A stretch of 64,000 nucleotides of DNA, taken from Strongylocentrotus purpuratus. Its lineage: Eukaryota > Echinodermata > Echinoidea > Camarodonta > Strongylocentrotidae. Below, piece after piece: positions 60,801 through 64,000 of the stretch. The notes below the pieces were generated by a model. The model ran no database searches. It saw only the letters and a program-made list of their open reading frames with translations, and was not told the DNA's origin. The stretch lies in the NCBI RefSeq assembly GCF_000002235.5, contig NW_022145611.1, forward strand, positions 744,001 through 808,000, in the 5' to 3' direction. Position numbers and translations under genes: made by a program. Each line of letters starts with the position of its first letter. Within the stretch, counting starts at the first letter, position 1.

Positions 60801-62051
60801 ATTGAATGACACACTACATGAATCTAGTTTAAGGCAAAGTACAAAGCAAGCCGAGTAAACATCTATGTTGTAAAGTTTGAAGAAATTGATGATCTGATTG
60901 AAATGTTCACATCTTGTAACATCCAAAACAAACTATAGCATATATTGTACACTGTTGTTCATAACCTGCAAAAGAGAGTATGTTTGTATAAAGTGAATTT
61001 TCTAGGAGTTGTGATGACTACAATTGCTATTAGCTCCATATTTCACTTTGTTAGATCACATAAGCATTTTTAACTACACGTTCCTGAAATGAACAGTTTA
61101 CCTTACATAAATTGAGTAGTTGATGTAGACAAACTAGGTATATGTGCAAAACTAATTAAAACTGCACAAGTTTTTCAATAAATGTTAAAGAAATATTTTT
61201 CTGCAAACAATTAATGTAACTTTGGTCAATATTACCTAAAGAAAAGCAATTAACTTGAATAAAGTTATGATGTTAACAGTGTGTAATGTCCGAAACACCA
61301 GTGGTGTGACATATGAAAATTATTAGGCAATGCACTGGTTCCCCAATTTTTTTGGATGTATTTAACTTATATCATCAGTTGTTATAATAAAATAAGTTTG
61401 ACCTAAGAAAAAAGCATTTTACCTATTGAAATAAAAACTTGATATTGTCAAAACCCTAATTTGGAGCTATTTTTCACTTTCAAGGGACACAAAATCTGTA
61501 TTTTTCAAGATAGAAACTCAAAAATTTGCATGAATAATCTCTGAAACATATTCTTAAAGACCAACATATTTGTTGGTGAAGTTAATAGCAAATGAGTTTT
61601 AAATCACAGTTATTAGATATGCTATAGTTCACAATAAAATTGTAAAAACTCAAAGTATTTATATCTGGTGAATAAATAAGGAGATAGATTAAGGTCCAAA
61701 ATTTGCATTTCTCAAAAATATGAATAGTCCTGATCCTAAAAATACATGTTTGAAGTGAGTAAACATGATTTCATTTCAGACCCTATTGTGGACACATTTG
61801 GTATATGTTAAAAAAACCAGTGCCATATACATAATACATGTTTCAATGAGATACACCAAAAATTTATACATGTGGTTGCTACCGTGGGTTCGTCTGTATT
61901 ATCTTTCTTTTATTTCCTGTCCTACCAGGTCCATGCTCTCAACATCCTTCGGGCTCTGTTCCGTGATACTAAACTTAGTCAGGAGGTTCTACCTTTCATT
62001 GGAAATGGAGTCAAAGCTGCCATCTTAGGATTTGCTGCCAAGTTTTGGGCT
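35307..62051 (+). CDS. THADA: THADA orthologue (Trm732-like), internal part, 18 exons, partial at both ends
   Basis: THADA is the animal counterpart of yeast Trm732. It is a very large helical-repeat protein that binds the methyltransferase FTSJ1/Trm7 to direct 2'-O-methylation of position 32 in the tRNA anticodon loop. Fly THADA has also been linked to SERCA and energy balance. Eighteen plus-strand exons with GT-AG borders join in compatible phases into about 1013 codons with no stop. Recognisable blocks in order are THWDHPVDGIRHQTKAIF, HTRGKYGPLGCIFEMEG, RIDTIGLLCDSNKTTEDVSE, ILVCCWRSMKEVSLLLGEL, HRGAFELAYAGFIKL, LCATRRSAGIPFAIQ and HALNILRALFRDTKLSQE. The last four belong to the DUF2428 core. 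Compared with my memory of the ~1950-residue human protein, about the first 250 residues and the C-terminal third lie outside the visible exons. Exon 7 carries a charged Lys/Glu-rich insertion. Exon assignments come from reading splice sites and similarity. Confidence 0.95.
35562..36285. repeat. Two copies of a MITE-like repeat in THADA intron
   Basis: Copies at about 35562-35776 and 35907-36285 share ATATTCTGATTTTTCAAAT, GCCAAATTAA, GGCATACCGCGCTA-type sequence and the end CAAATGTTGGCAGGTAT. The start TAACTGCCAACCCTTAC is an imperfect inverted match to that end, so each copy looks like a short TIR element. The second copy carries an extra ~100 bp with a CGCG-rich stretch. Confidence 0.65.
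36596..36825 (+). CDS. THADA: THADA exon 2 of the window
   Basis: The acceptor is TTTTCTGCAG and the donor GTACCT. The exon ends with two bases of a Cys codon completed by exon 3. It contains LCHGFLVMLEPRDL and GDTALLDVLFPEIYQL, similar to the LCQGTLAML/LLLD region of human THADA. Confidence 0.85.
36843..37135 (+). repeat. Poly-C and (CT)n low-complexity tract
   Basis: This intronic stretch starts 17 bases after the exon 2 donor. It has a 12-C run, then long CTCTCT stretches (36961-37060) and T/C-rich sequence. Serine/leucine-only frames are by-products. Confidence 0.9.
37664..37844 (+). CDS. THADA: THADA exon 3 of the window
   Basis: The acceptor is ATTACTATACAG and the donor GTGAGA; the exon ends in phase 0. 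It encodes LLLYVTTHWDHPVD, matching the THW-HP-D motif conserved in animal THADA. Confidence 0.93.
38285..39110 (-). mobile_element. CR1-like LINE fragment, C-terminal reverse transcriptase, minus strand
   Basis: Reading the minus strand from about 39040 gives YSMENVVLEDVKSEGDLGVL, then LTFRQHIFASIQKANQMLGL and IKRALL. This is the standard late RT region of CR1/Rex-like LINEs. Further on, in shifted frames, come HLKYCSVAW, RRIEAVQRRATRL and KVIQSWNNLP-type pieces. Stops and frameshifts make it inactive. It lies antisense within a THADA intron. Confidence 0.85.
39500..40923 (+). mobile_element. Helitron-like element with ~170-bp internal repeats
   Basis: The element begins A|TCCCCCTGCAG and ends CTAG|T at 40920-40923, the A/T-flanked TC...CTRR arrangement of Helitrons. 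A short hairpin (ATTGC-GCG-GCAAT, 40891-40903) lies 16 bases before the end. The interior is about seven diverged ~170-bp units with GGTATAATCTACA, GATGCTGCC and GGGTCAAAGGTCATATTTT. No RepHel protein is present. It ends about 90 bp before exon 4. Confidence 0.6.
41012..41081 (+). CDS. THADA: THADA exon 4 of the window
   Basis: This 70-bp exon follows a CT-rich acceptor ending TTTACAG and has the donor GTGAG. It encodes GIRHQTKAIFEGVMKIH, which continues the conserved HWDHPVD block, and ends after one base of a Val codon. Confidence 0.93.
41282..41515 (+). mobile_element. SINE 3' part with ATT tail
   Basis: It shares AAATGGGGACCTAGTAGGA with the SINE at 33576 and ends in TAAGCGCTATATGAATCCAG followed by (ATT)n. 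The tRNA head is missing or diverged. Confidence 0.65.
41810..42640 (+). repeat. 81-bp minisatellite, 10 copies, open on both strands
   Basis: The landmark TTCATGTSTGAATGACCC occurs at 41820, 41901, 41981, 42062, 42143, 42224, 42305, 42386, 42467 and 42548. The 81-bp unit is a multiple of three, so both strands stay open for more than 220 codons as 27-residue repeats. One copy (near 41940) has a 1-bp deletion that shifts both frames. Together with its intronic position, this argues against coding. Confidence 0.95.
42796..42826 (+). promoter_or_regulatory. (TC)n microsatellite serving as the exon 5 pyrimidine tract
   Basis: An uninterrupted CT dinucleotide run ends ten bases before the AG that opens THADA exon 5. 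By position it is the polypyrimidine tract of this splice site. Confidence 0.75.
42836..43029 (+). CDS. THADA: THADA exon 5 of the window
   Basis: The acceptor TATACTAG directly follows a (TC)n microsatellite, and the donor is GTAAGT. It encodes HQDPFILDTLSTLL and HTRGKYGPLGCIFEMEG, matching the WH-KGKY-LGCL motif of human THADA. Confidence 0.95.
44118..44279 (+). CDS. THADA: THADA exon 6 of the window
   Basis: The acceptor is ATAATGCAG, the donor GTGAGT, and the phase 0 at both ends. It encodes WNETWVVPILAVL and QKGFIIDVS-type sequence up to IID, matching WHETWVSPLLFIL and SYVIDYYLP in the human protein. Confidence 0.95.
44771..45202 (+). CDS. THADA: THADA exon 7 of the window
   Basis: This 432-bp exon, the longest in the window, has phase 0 at both ends. 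It starts YLIPKLLKCSP, continuing the previous exon, and includes GALLSCLKTARSLGLL. About 35 highly charged residues then follow (KKEKRQERVEEKKEEGLDSR and on), where the human protein is shorter and less charged. This segment is probably a disordered loop. Confidence 0.95.
45590..46495 (+). mobile_element. L2/CR1-like LINE fragment, C-terminal reverse transcriptase
   Basis: The plus strand reads VRNLGVTVDNVLNMKQHI, then SHLDYCNGLYFGLP, then LQRIPNMAARLITKI and HITPILRPLHWLPF. This is the typical end of an L2/CR1-type RT. A TGA interrupts the frame at 45882 and a frameshift follows near 46070; later frames show YAPSYLNDLL-like remnants. It ends in an (ATT)n tail and lies in the intron before exon 8. 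Confidence 0.88.
46547..46702 (+). CDS. THADA: THADA exon 8 of the window
   Basis: The acceptor is TATCTTTCAG and the donor GTAAGT, with phase 0 at both ends. It encodes RIDTIGLLCDSNKTTEDVSE and FRQQLISHIKK, among the most conserved THADA blocks. Confidence 0.97.
46881..46946. repeat. 66-bp perfect palindrome with no spacer
   Basis: Bases 46881-46913 are the exact reverse complement of 46914-46946, with the centre GGTGGCCACC. Inner landmarks are GAACTATAGCGCTTGG on the left and CCAAGCGCTATAGTTC on the right. Confidence 0.95.
46977..47041 (+). other. Two histone-mRNA-type stem-loops with a purine element
   Basis: AGTCTT-TTTC-AAGACT (46977-46992) is a 6-bp stem with a TTTC loop, preceded by AACCAAC and followed by ACACCAACA. 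AAAGAAAGA comes 15 bases downstream. This is the layout of a replication-dependent histone 3' end, whose sea urchin downstream element is CAAGAAAGA. A second hairpin, GAGTCCT-TGTC-AGGACTC, is at 47024-47041, preceded by a copy of AAGAAAGATTACC. No histone coding sequence lies upstream. Confidence 0.4.
47787..47888 (+). CDS. THADA: THADA exon 9 of the window
   Basis: The acceptor is TTCTTTCAG and the donor GTTTGT. It encodes LLFRLRESGRILFKKSQ, matching KLFCRIQESSQVLYK in human THADA, and ends LLKYK before exon 10. Confidence 0.95.
47990..48420. repeat. SINE/LINE tail sequences
   Basis: AATAATAATAAATTTATATAGCGCAGC near 48010 looks like a reversed SINE tail. TTGAAGCGCCTTGAGCATTT plus (ATT)n near 48345-48420 looks like a forward LINE/SINE tail. 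No coding remnants are visible. Confidence 0.5.
48615..48741 (+). CDS. THADA: THADA exon 10 of the window
   Basis: The acceptor is CATTGTAG. The donor GTAAAT at 48742 is only moderately strong. The exon encodes DFLDWLCSVMFHSLRPGFGY, the FLxxLxPGxxY block of THADA, and ends after one base of a Gly codon. Its last 19 bases plus the donor are copied eight times in the adjacent intron. Confidence 0.96.
48723..49665 (+). repeat. 105-bp tandem repeat that includes the exon 10 donor site
   Basis: Units begin at exactly 105-bp steps: GCCTTGTTCATATATG at 48751, 48856, 48961, 49066, 49171, 49276, 49381, 49486 and 49591. Each unit ends with CTTCACATCTTSAATCAATG followed by GTAAATTAAG or GATAAATTAAG, matching the last 19 bases of exon 10 and its donor. 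The copied donor positions are 48847, 48952, 49057, 49162, 49267, 49372, 49477 and 49582. Five keep GT and three have GA. Confidence 0.95.
50168..50591. mobile_element. hAT MITE with perfect 8-bp target-site duplication
   Basis: CTTGATAT flanks both sides (50160-50167, 50592-50599). The ends are TAAGGCTGCGACG and, inverted, TAAGGCTGTGC. Subterminal GTACTC/GAGTAC and ACTCGAGTA motifs are typical of animal hAT elements. It is 424 bp long with no transposase. Confidence 0.92.
50776..50915 (+). CDS. THADA: THADA exon 11 of the window
   Basis: The acceptor is CTTTCTTTCAG and the donor GTGAAT. It completes the Gly codon from exon 10 and encodes NLMVTRLMDNYESNRVMAFD, similar to the LMECFTSTFEDVKILAFDLL segment of human THADA. 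Confidence 0.95.
51707..52068 (+). CDS. THADA: THADA exon 12 of the window
   Basis: The acceptor is TCTGTAACAG and the donor GTGAGT; the exon ends with two codon bases. It encodes YDLAISNKPYNCETAAYVF, matching the human TSTKPYDCVTASYLL, and later RSSIESNTLWVMQELCNALE and GPMYGVLHCLR. Confidence 0.97.
52240..52726 (+). mobile_element. Helitron-like element, copy 3
   Basis: It starts ATGCCTCCGTTACTAAG with a hairpin to GGAGGCATTATG. It has internal units with AGGTCAAAGGTCA (52404-52416) and ends with the palindrome at 52696-52715 followed by CTAG|T at 52723-52726. Of the three copies, this one has the best-preserved terminus. Confidence 0.6.
52966..53102 (+). CDS. THADA: THADA exon 13 of the window
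   Basis: The acceptor is TTCAATACAG and the donor GTAAAA. It encodes RLIQLCFDVADVAATVV and NSTPEGFIP, matching the SSPEGLIP motif of human THADA, and ends after one codon base. Confidence 0.95.
53232..53538. mobile_element. TTAA MITE family A, 5'-truncated copy
   Basis: It matches the right two-thirds of the element at 34357-34851, including ATTCTGAGATTTTCATGGTC and TACTTATAATACATCTACAG. It ends CCCAAAACTTTGCATTACCT|TTAA about 100 bases before exon 14. Confidence 0.8.
53642..53823 (+). CDS. THADA: THADA exon 14 of the window: start of the DUF2428 core
   Basis: The acceptor is AAAATTTAG, with a poor pyrimidine tract, and the donor GTGAGA. It encodes an acidic lead-in and then VTPQMILVCCWRSMKEVSLL, nearly identical to the human VLVCCWRSMKEVALLLG block. 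Confidence 0.97.
54263..54372 (+). CDS. THADA: THADA exon 15 of the window: DUF2428 core
   Basis: The acceptor is CTGATGCAG and the donor GTAGGT; the exon ends with two codon bases. It encodes KSKHRGAFELAYAGFIKLST, matching SRHRGAFELAYTGFVKL in human THADA. Confidence 0.97.
54446..54935 (+). repeat. 77-bp minisatellite, about 6.5 copies
   Basis: TTTAGAGAACGTGAGCGTGA recurs at 54451, 54528, 54605 (one T lost), 54681, 54758, 54835 and 54912. Copies are nearly identical. The unit is not a multiple of three, so apparent frames are accidental. It starts less than 80 bp after the exon 15 donor. Confidence 0.95.
54936..57137. other. Intron with DNA-element relics and homopolymer runs
   Basis: AGTCAAACCTGTCTTAGCGA at 55438 resembles the end of a pogo/mariner-type element and of the MITE at 57991; an opposite end is not identified. 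Poly-G at 56388-56402 and poly-C at 56455-56469 and 56496-56504 lie around GGAAAATCCTGGATCCACCA, a segment that looks like the end of a dispersed repeat. No exon is visible. Confidence 0.4.
57138..57261 (+). CDS. THADA: THADA exon 16 of the window: DUF2428 core
   Basis: The acceptor is TTATTTTTCAG and the donor GTAATT. It encodes LPQRWLSELLQEI and LCATRRSAGIPFAIQ, the RRSAG(I/L)PF signature of the THADA/Trm732 family. Confidence 0.98.
57821..57934 (+). CDS. THADA: THADA exon 17 of the window
   Basis: The acceptor is TCTCTCTCAG and the donor GTTAGT, with phase 0 at both ends. It encodes ALVGPEPKELGKPCFQNTMA and a linker, matching the human ALLASEPKKGRMDLLKITM segment. Confidence 0.96.
57991..58144. 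mobile_element. 154-bp MITE with AGTCAAAC termini
   Basis: AGTCAAACTTG at the left and CAGGTTTGACT at the right are inverted repeats. AAAGGCCACCTGTC occurs twice inside. It lies 56 bases after exon 17. A relative of the terminus is at 55438. Confidence 0.75.
58798..61297. repeat. Eight dispersed copies of a TGTAACGTCCGAAACA motif in both orientations
   Basis: Forward copies start near 59009, 59182, 59200, 60915 and 61282. Reverse copies (TGTTTCGGACGTTACA type) are near 58798, 59365 and 59739. Variants are ACATCC, ATGTCC and CCAAAAC. Some forward copies are preceded by TTAACAGT or AAACAGTT. The rest of this ~4-kb intron is AT-rich with no exon or transposase seen. Confidence 0.8.
61929..62051 (+). 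CDS. THADA: THADA exon 18 of the window
   Basis: The acceptor is TCCTACCAG and the donor GTGAGT. It encodes VHALNILRALFRDTKL and GVKAAILGF, almost identical to human THADA. The next expected exon (VRNSS block) is not found before the window ends. Confidence 0.98.
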
Positions 62052-62100
62052 GTGAGTATCAAGTGTATGTGATAATATATTTCTCTTTAAAGGTTTTGGA

Positions 62101-62467
62101 AACGCCCTCCTCTCAAAAAATGAAATGGAAGCTCTTATAACCAATCATGTGAAAGAATATGTTTTGACTAATATGTGATGATACAAATTTTGCCGGGAAA
62201 TCGCCTACTAATTGATATATTTGGTAAATTATTATATCTATTTGGACCTGATAGATATCGCGCATGTGTCGCGTAGTCCCATATACATCTTTCTGTGTAC
62301 AGTGCTTGTAACTTTACCAAGACTGAGCAAAATTTCTTATCATTTTAATGATTCCAGAACCTTGCAGTACACACCAATACTTATATACTAGATGATCAAC
62401 TTTTTCTGATCGATTCCACAACGTTTCTTTCACAATGCAATAGCATGACCAGAACTGGTCTTTAACT
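62101..62467. mobile_element. TTAA MITE family B, second copy
   Basis: It aligns throughout with 34856-35251 (for example AAATGAAATGGAAGCTCTTA and GATTCCACAACGTTTCTTTC). About 12 bases of the left terminal repeat and parts of the middle are lost. TTAA stands on both sides, and the right one (62468-62471) is shared with the next element. Confidence 0.8.
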
Positions 62468-62471
62468 TTAA

Positions 62472-63768
62472 AGTAGCTGAGCGAAGGTTTCCAAAGGCTT
62501 TTAACCTTAATAATGTTGGTATCATTGCAAAGTTAATGTAACAATCTTTCCAATGGTTCATATTTAGTTTTCAAAAATTGTTACAGAATTGACTTATCTG
62601 CTATTAAAAGTGGTGAAATTACTATCCGATTATTCGGCCCTTGATCGGCCCGCTATTGTGACGTACGATTTGTGATGTATGAGGTTGGGCACATGAGAGC
62701 GAGAGTGCTCCCAAGAGCTCTCACACAACTCTCGCCTGCATGCATTATACGTATACAAACGCCACTCGAACGCTAATATCTGGTCAAAATGTCCGAGCTC
62801 GAAAAAAAGGTTTTACTTGATTTAGAATTCGAAGATGATGAGCACAGCTCCACAACTAATGACAGTGGTACTGGTAGTGATAGTGATAGTGACGATGATG
62901 ATGATGGGGATGTAGGAGAGATGGAAGAAAGAGAACAATTTGGAGAAGACGGCGTCGATGCTGGTGCAGGTCAAGTGATAGCATATCAGCGCGAGCTGGC
63001 TCCCGGCCCCGCTCAACTGGCGATCAATCTGTCATGCACCCTGTCACTGGGGTGATTGGGCAAGACATTTTCTGATTTTTTGGGATGTGTATGGCTTTTT
63101 GGCAAATTTCACGGATAACAAAACAAAATCGATTAGATGTGAGATTATATTTGGCGAAAATCAACTACAAATATGCACCATTCATAAGAACTGCAGCTGC
63201 AGGTCGACATAATAAAAATGCAAAGGGACGCTCGCGATTCACTCATCATGGTCTCCGTATATAATCAACAGCAATCACTATCACGCCAAGACATGATGAC
63301 CGAACAAATACAAAACATCTCAACAAATTACACAGAACGGAAGAGTATTTTGACAAATCGAATTGCATGATTTACCCCTCGTATTATATTAAATAAATTT
63401 GCTTAATATTATATGTAATCTAGAGATTGTTATTCCACTTTCTGGTCAGGATATGAAGCATGCGAAGTCTGGATAATGTATACGTATATATGCAAAATAC
63501 CGCACGTGAGCTGTGCGAGGGGCGAGCTTGAGGCCTAAAATTGCGATCGTGCCCAACCAGTGATGTCATAATCGGCCTACTGCGCGAACAAAATTTAAGC
63601 CAGGAATAGAAGTTCTGAGAAGGTTCTTGGAAAAAGCTTCTTACCACGTTTCATTTATATTTACAAGACTTTAGAGCAGAATGTGTGTGTTCAAATTGGT
63701 CTACGCTATCCGGACATGTATAATTTGCCCATTTTTAGTGATTATGTGAAATTTTTCGGCAAGCTACT
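62472..63768. mobile_element. 1.3-kb TTAA-flanked element with long diverged inverted ends
   Basis: AGTAGCTGAGCGAAGG at the left and, inverted, AGTAGCTTGCCGAAAA at the right directly follow TTAA (62468-62471, 63769-63772). GGTTGGGCAC occurs in inverted orientation at nearly equal distances from the two ends (62683 and 63558, ~211 bases in). The centre holds an acidic open frame. TTAA target sites are used by piggyBac and Kolobok elements; which family this is remains open. Confidence 0.65.
62789..63055 (+). CDS. Small acidic protein frame inside a TTAA element, possible transposon remnant
   Basis: The frame is 88 codons with an A at -3 before the ATG. The start, MSELEKKVLLDLEFEDDEHS, is followed by a Ser/Asp run (SDSDSDDDDDGD) and a less biased tail. 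Acidic, disordered N-termini followed by a downstream catalytic domain are common in transposases such as piggyBac. No DDE domain follows here, so this is at most an N-terminal exon or a relic. It lies between the inverted ends of the 1.3-kb element in a THADA intron. A chance open frame over a GAT repeat is the alternative. Confidence 0.3.
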   Translation: MSELEKKVLLDLEFEDDEHSSTTNDSGTGSDSDSDDDDDGDVGEMEEREQFGEDGVDAGAGQVIAYQRELAPGPAQLAINLSCTLSLG

Positions 63769-63888
63769 TTAATAACTTCTTTTGTGCCCCCGAGTGTTTT
63801 TACAATTGTCATACACGAACATTTACATATGCAATTTTGACATGATATCCTTTTGTTTCATTTGTAAATTGGGCATAGAATTCATATT

Positions 63889-64000
63889 GTAGAGGTGCAG
63901 TGGTCTAGTGGATACATCACTGGACTGTGAATCACATGGTGTCCTATGGCAAGATATGAATCTACTTTTGCACCCTCCACCCAAGTCTACCACATGGGTA
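63889..64000 (+). mobile_element. tRNA-derived SINE head, cut by the window end
   Basis: GTGCAGTGGTCTAGTGGATA gives an A-box-like start. CACCCTCCACCCAAGTCTAC then matches the body of the SINE at 33576. The element continues beyond the window. Confidence 0.7.

Overview
The window looks like nuclear DNA of an invertebrate deuterostome, most probably an echinoderm of the sea-urchin type. The evidence is a vertebrate-like split gene with short exons and long introns, GT-AG splice sites, many tRNA-derived SINE pieces with TTA-repeat tails, CR1/L2- and Tx1/L1-like LINE fragments, and abundant MITEs and minisatellites. The clade assignment is an inference from repeat style and protein resemblance and was not checked against a database. 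There is a 500-base assembly gap at 16435-16934.

Layout. Bases 1-34.9 kb hold no gene that I recognise and are dominated by repeats. Array A (1-2492) and array B (16935-24572) are tandem arrays of one ~965-bp unit, each copy carrying a tRNA-like A-box/B-box module. Between them lie an 823-nt stretch without a single C inside a G-rich minisatellite (3240-4260), several fold-back elements, a ~4.6-kb AT-rich stretch without visible features, and a ~190-bp satellite with poly-C/poly-A junctions (11540-16434). From 24.6 to 34.9 kb there are diverged repeats, Helitron-like elements, a LINE endonuclease fragment, a 640-bp TIR element, SINEs and TTAA-flanked MITEs.

Bases 35.3-62.05 kb contain 18 consecutive plus-strand exons of a THADA orthologue (the Trm732-like partner of the tRNA 2'-O-methyltransferase FTSJ1/Trm7). 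All 17 introns have compatible phases and the joined exons give about 1013 codons with no internal stop. They cover the part aligning to roughly residues 250-1210 of the human protein, including the conserved DUF2428 core. The 5' and 3' ends of the gene are not visible here.

The THADA introns are a museum of mobile DNA: two LINE reverse-transcriptase fragments, a hAT MITE with a perfect 8-bp target duplication, TTAA-flanked elements standing back to back, Helitron-like ends, an 81-bp and a 77-bp minisatellite, and a 66-bp perfect palindrome next to histone-type stem-loops. The most unusual structure is a 105-bp tandem repeat that has copied the exon 10 splice donor eight times into its own intron. 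A second unexplained pattern is a 16-nt motif repeated eight times in both orientations in the intron before the last exon.
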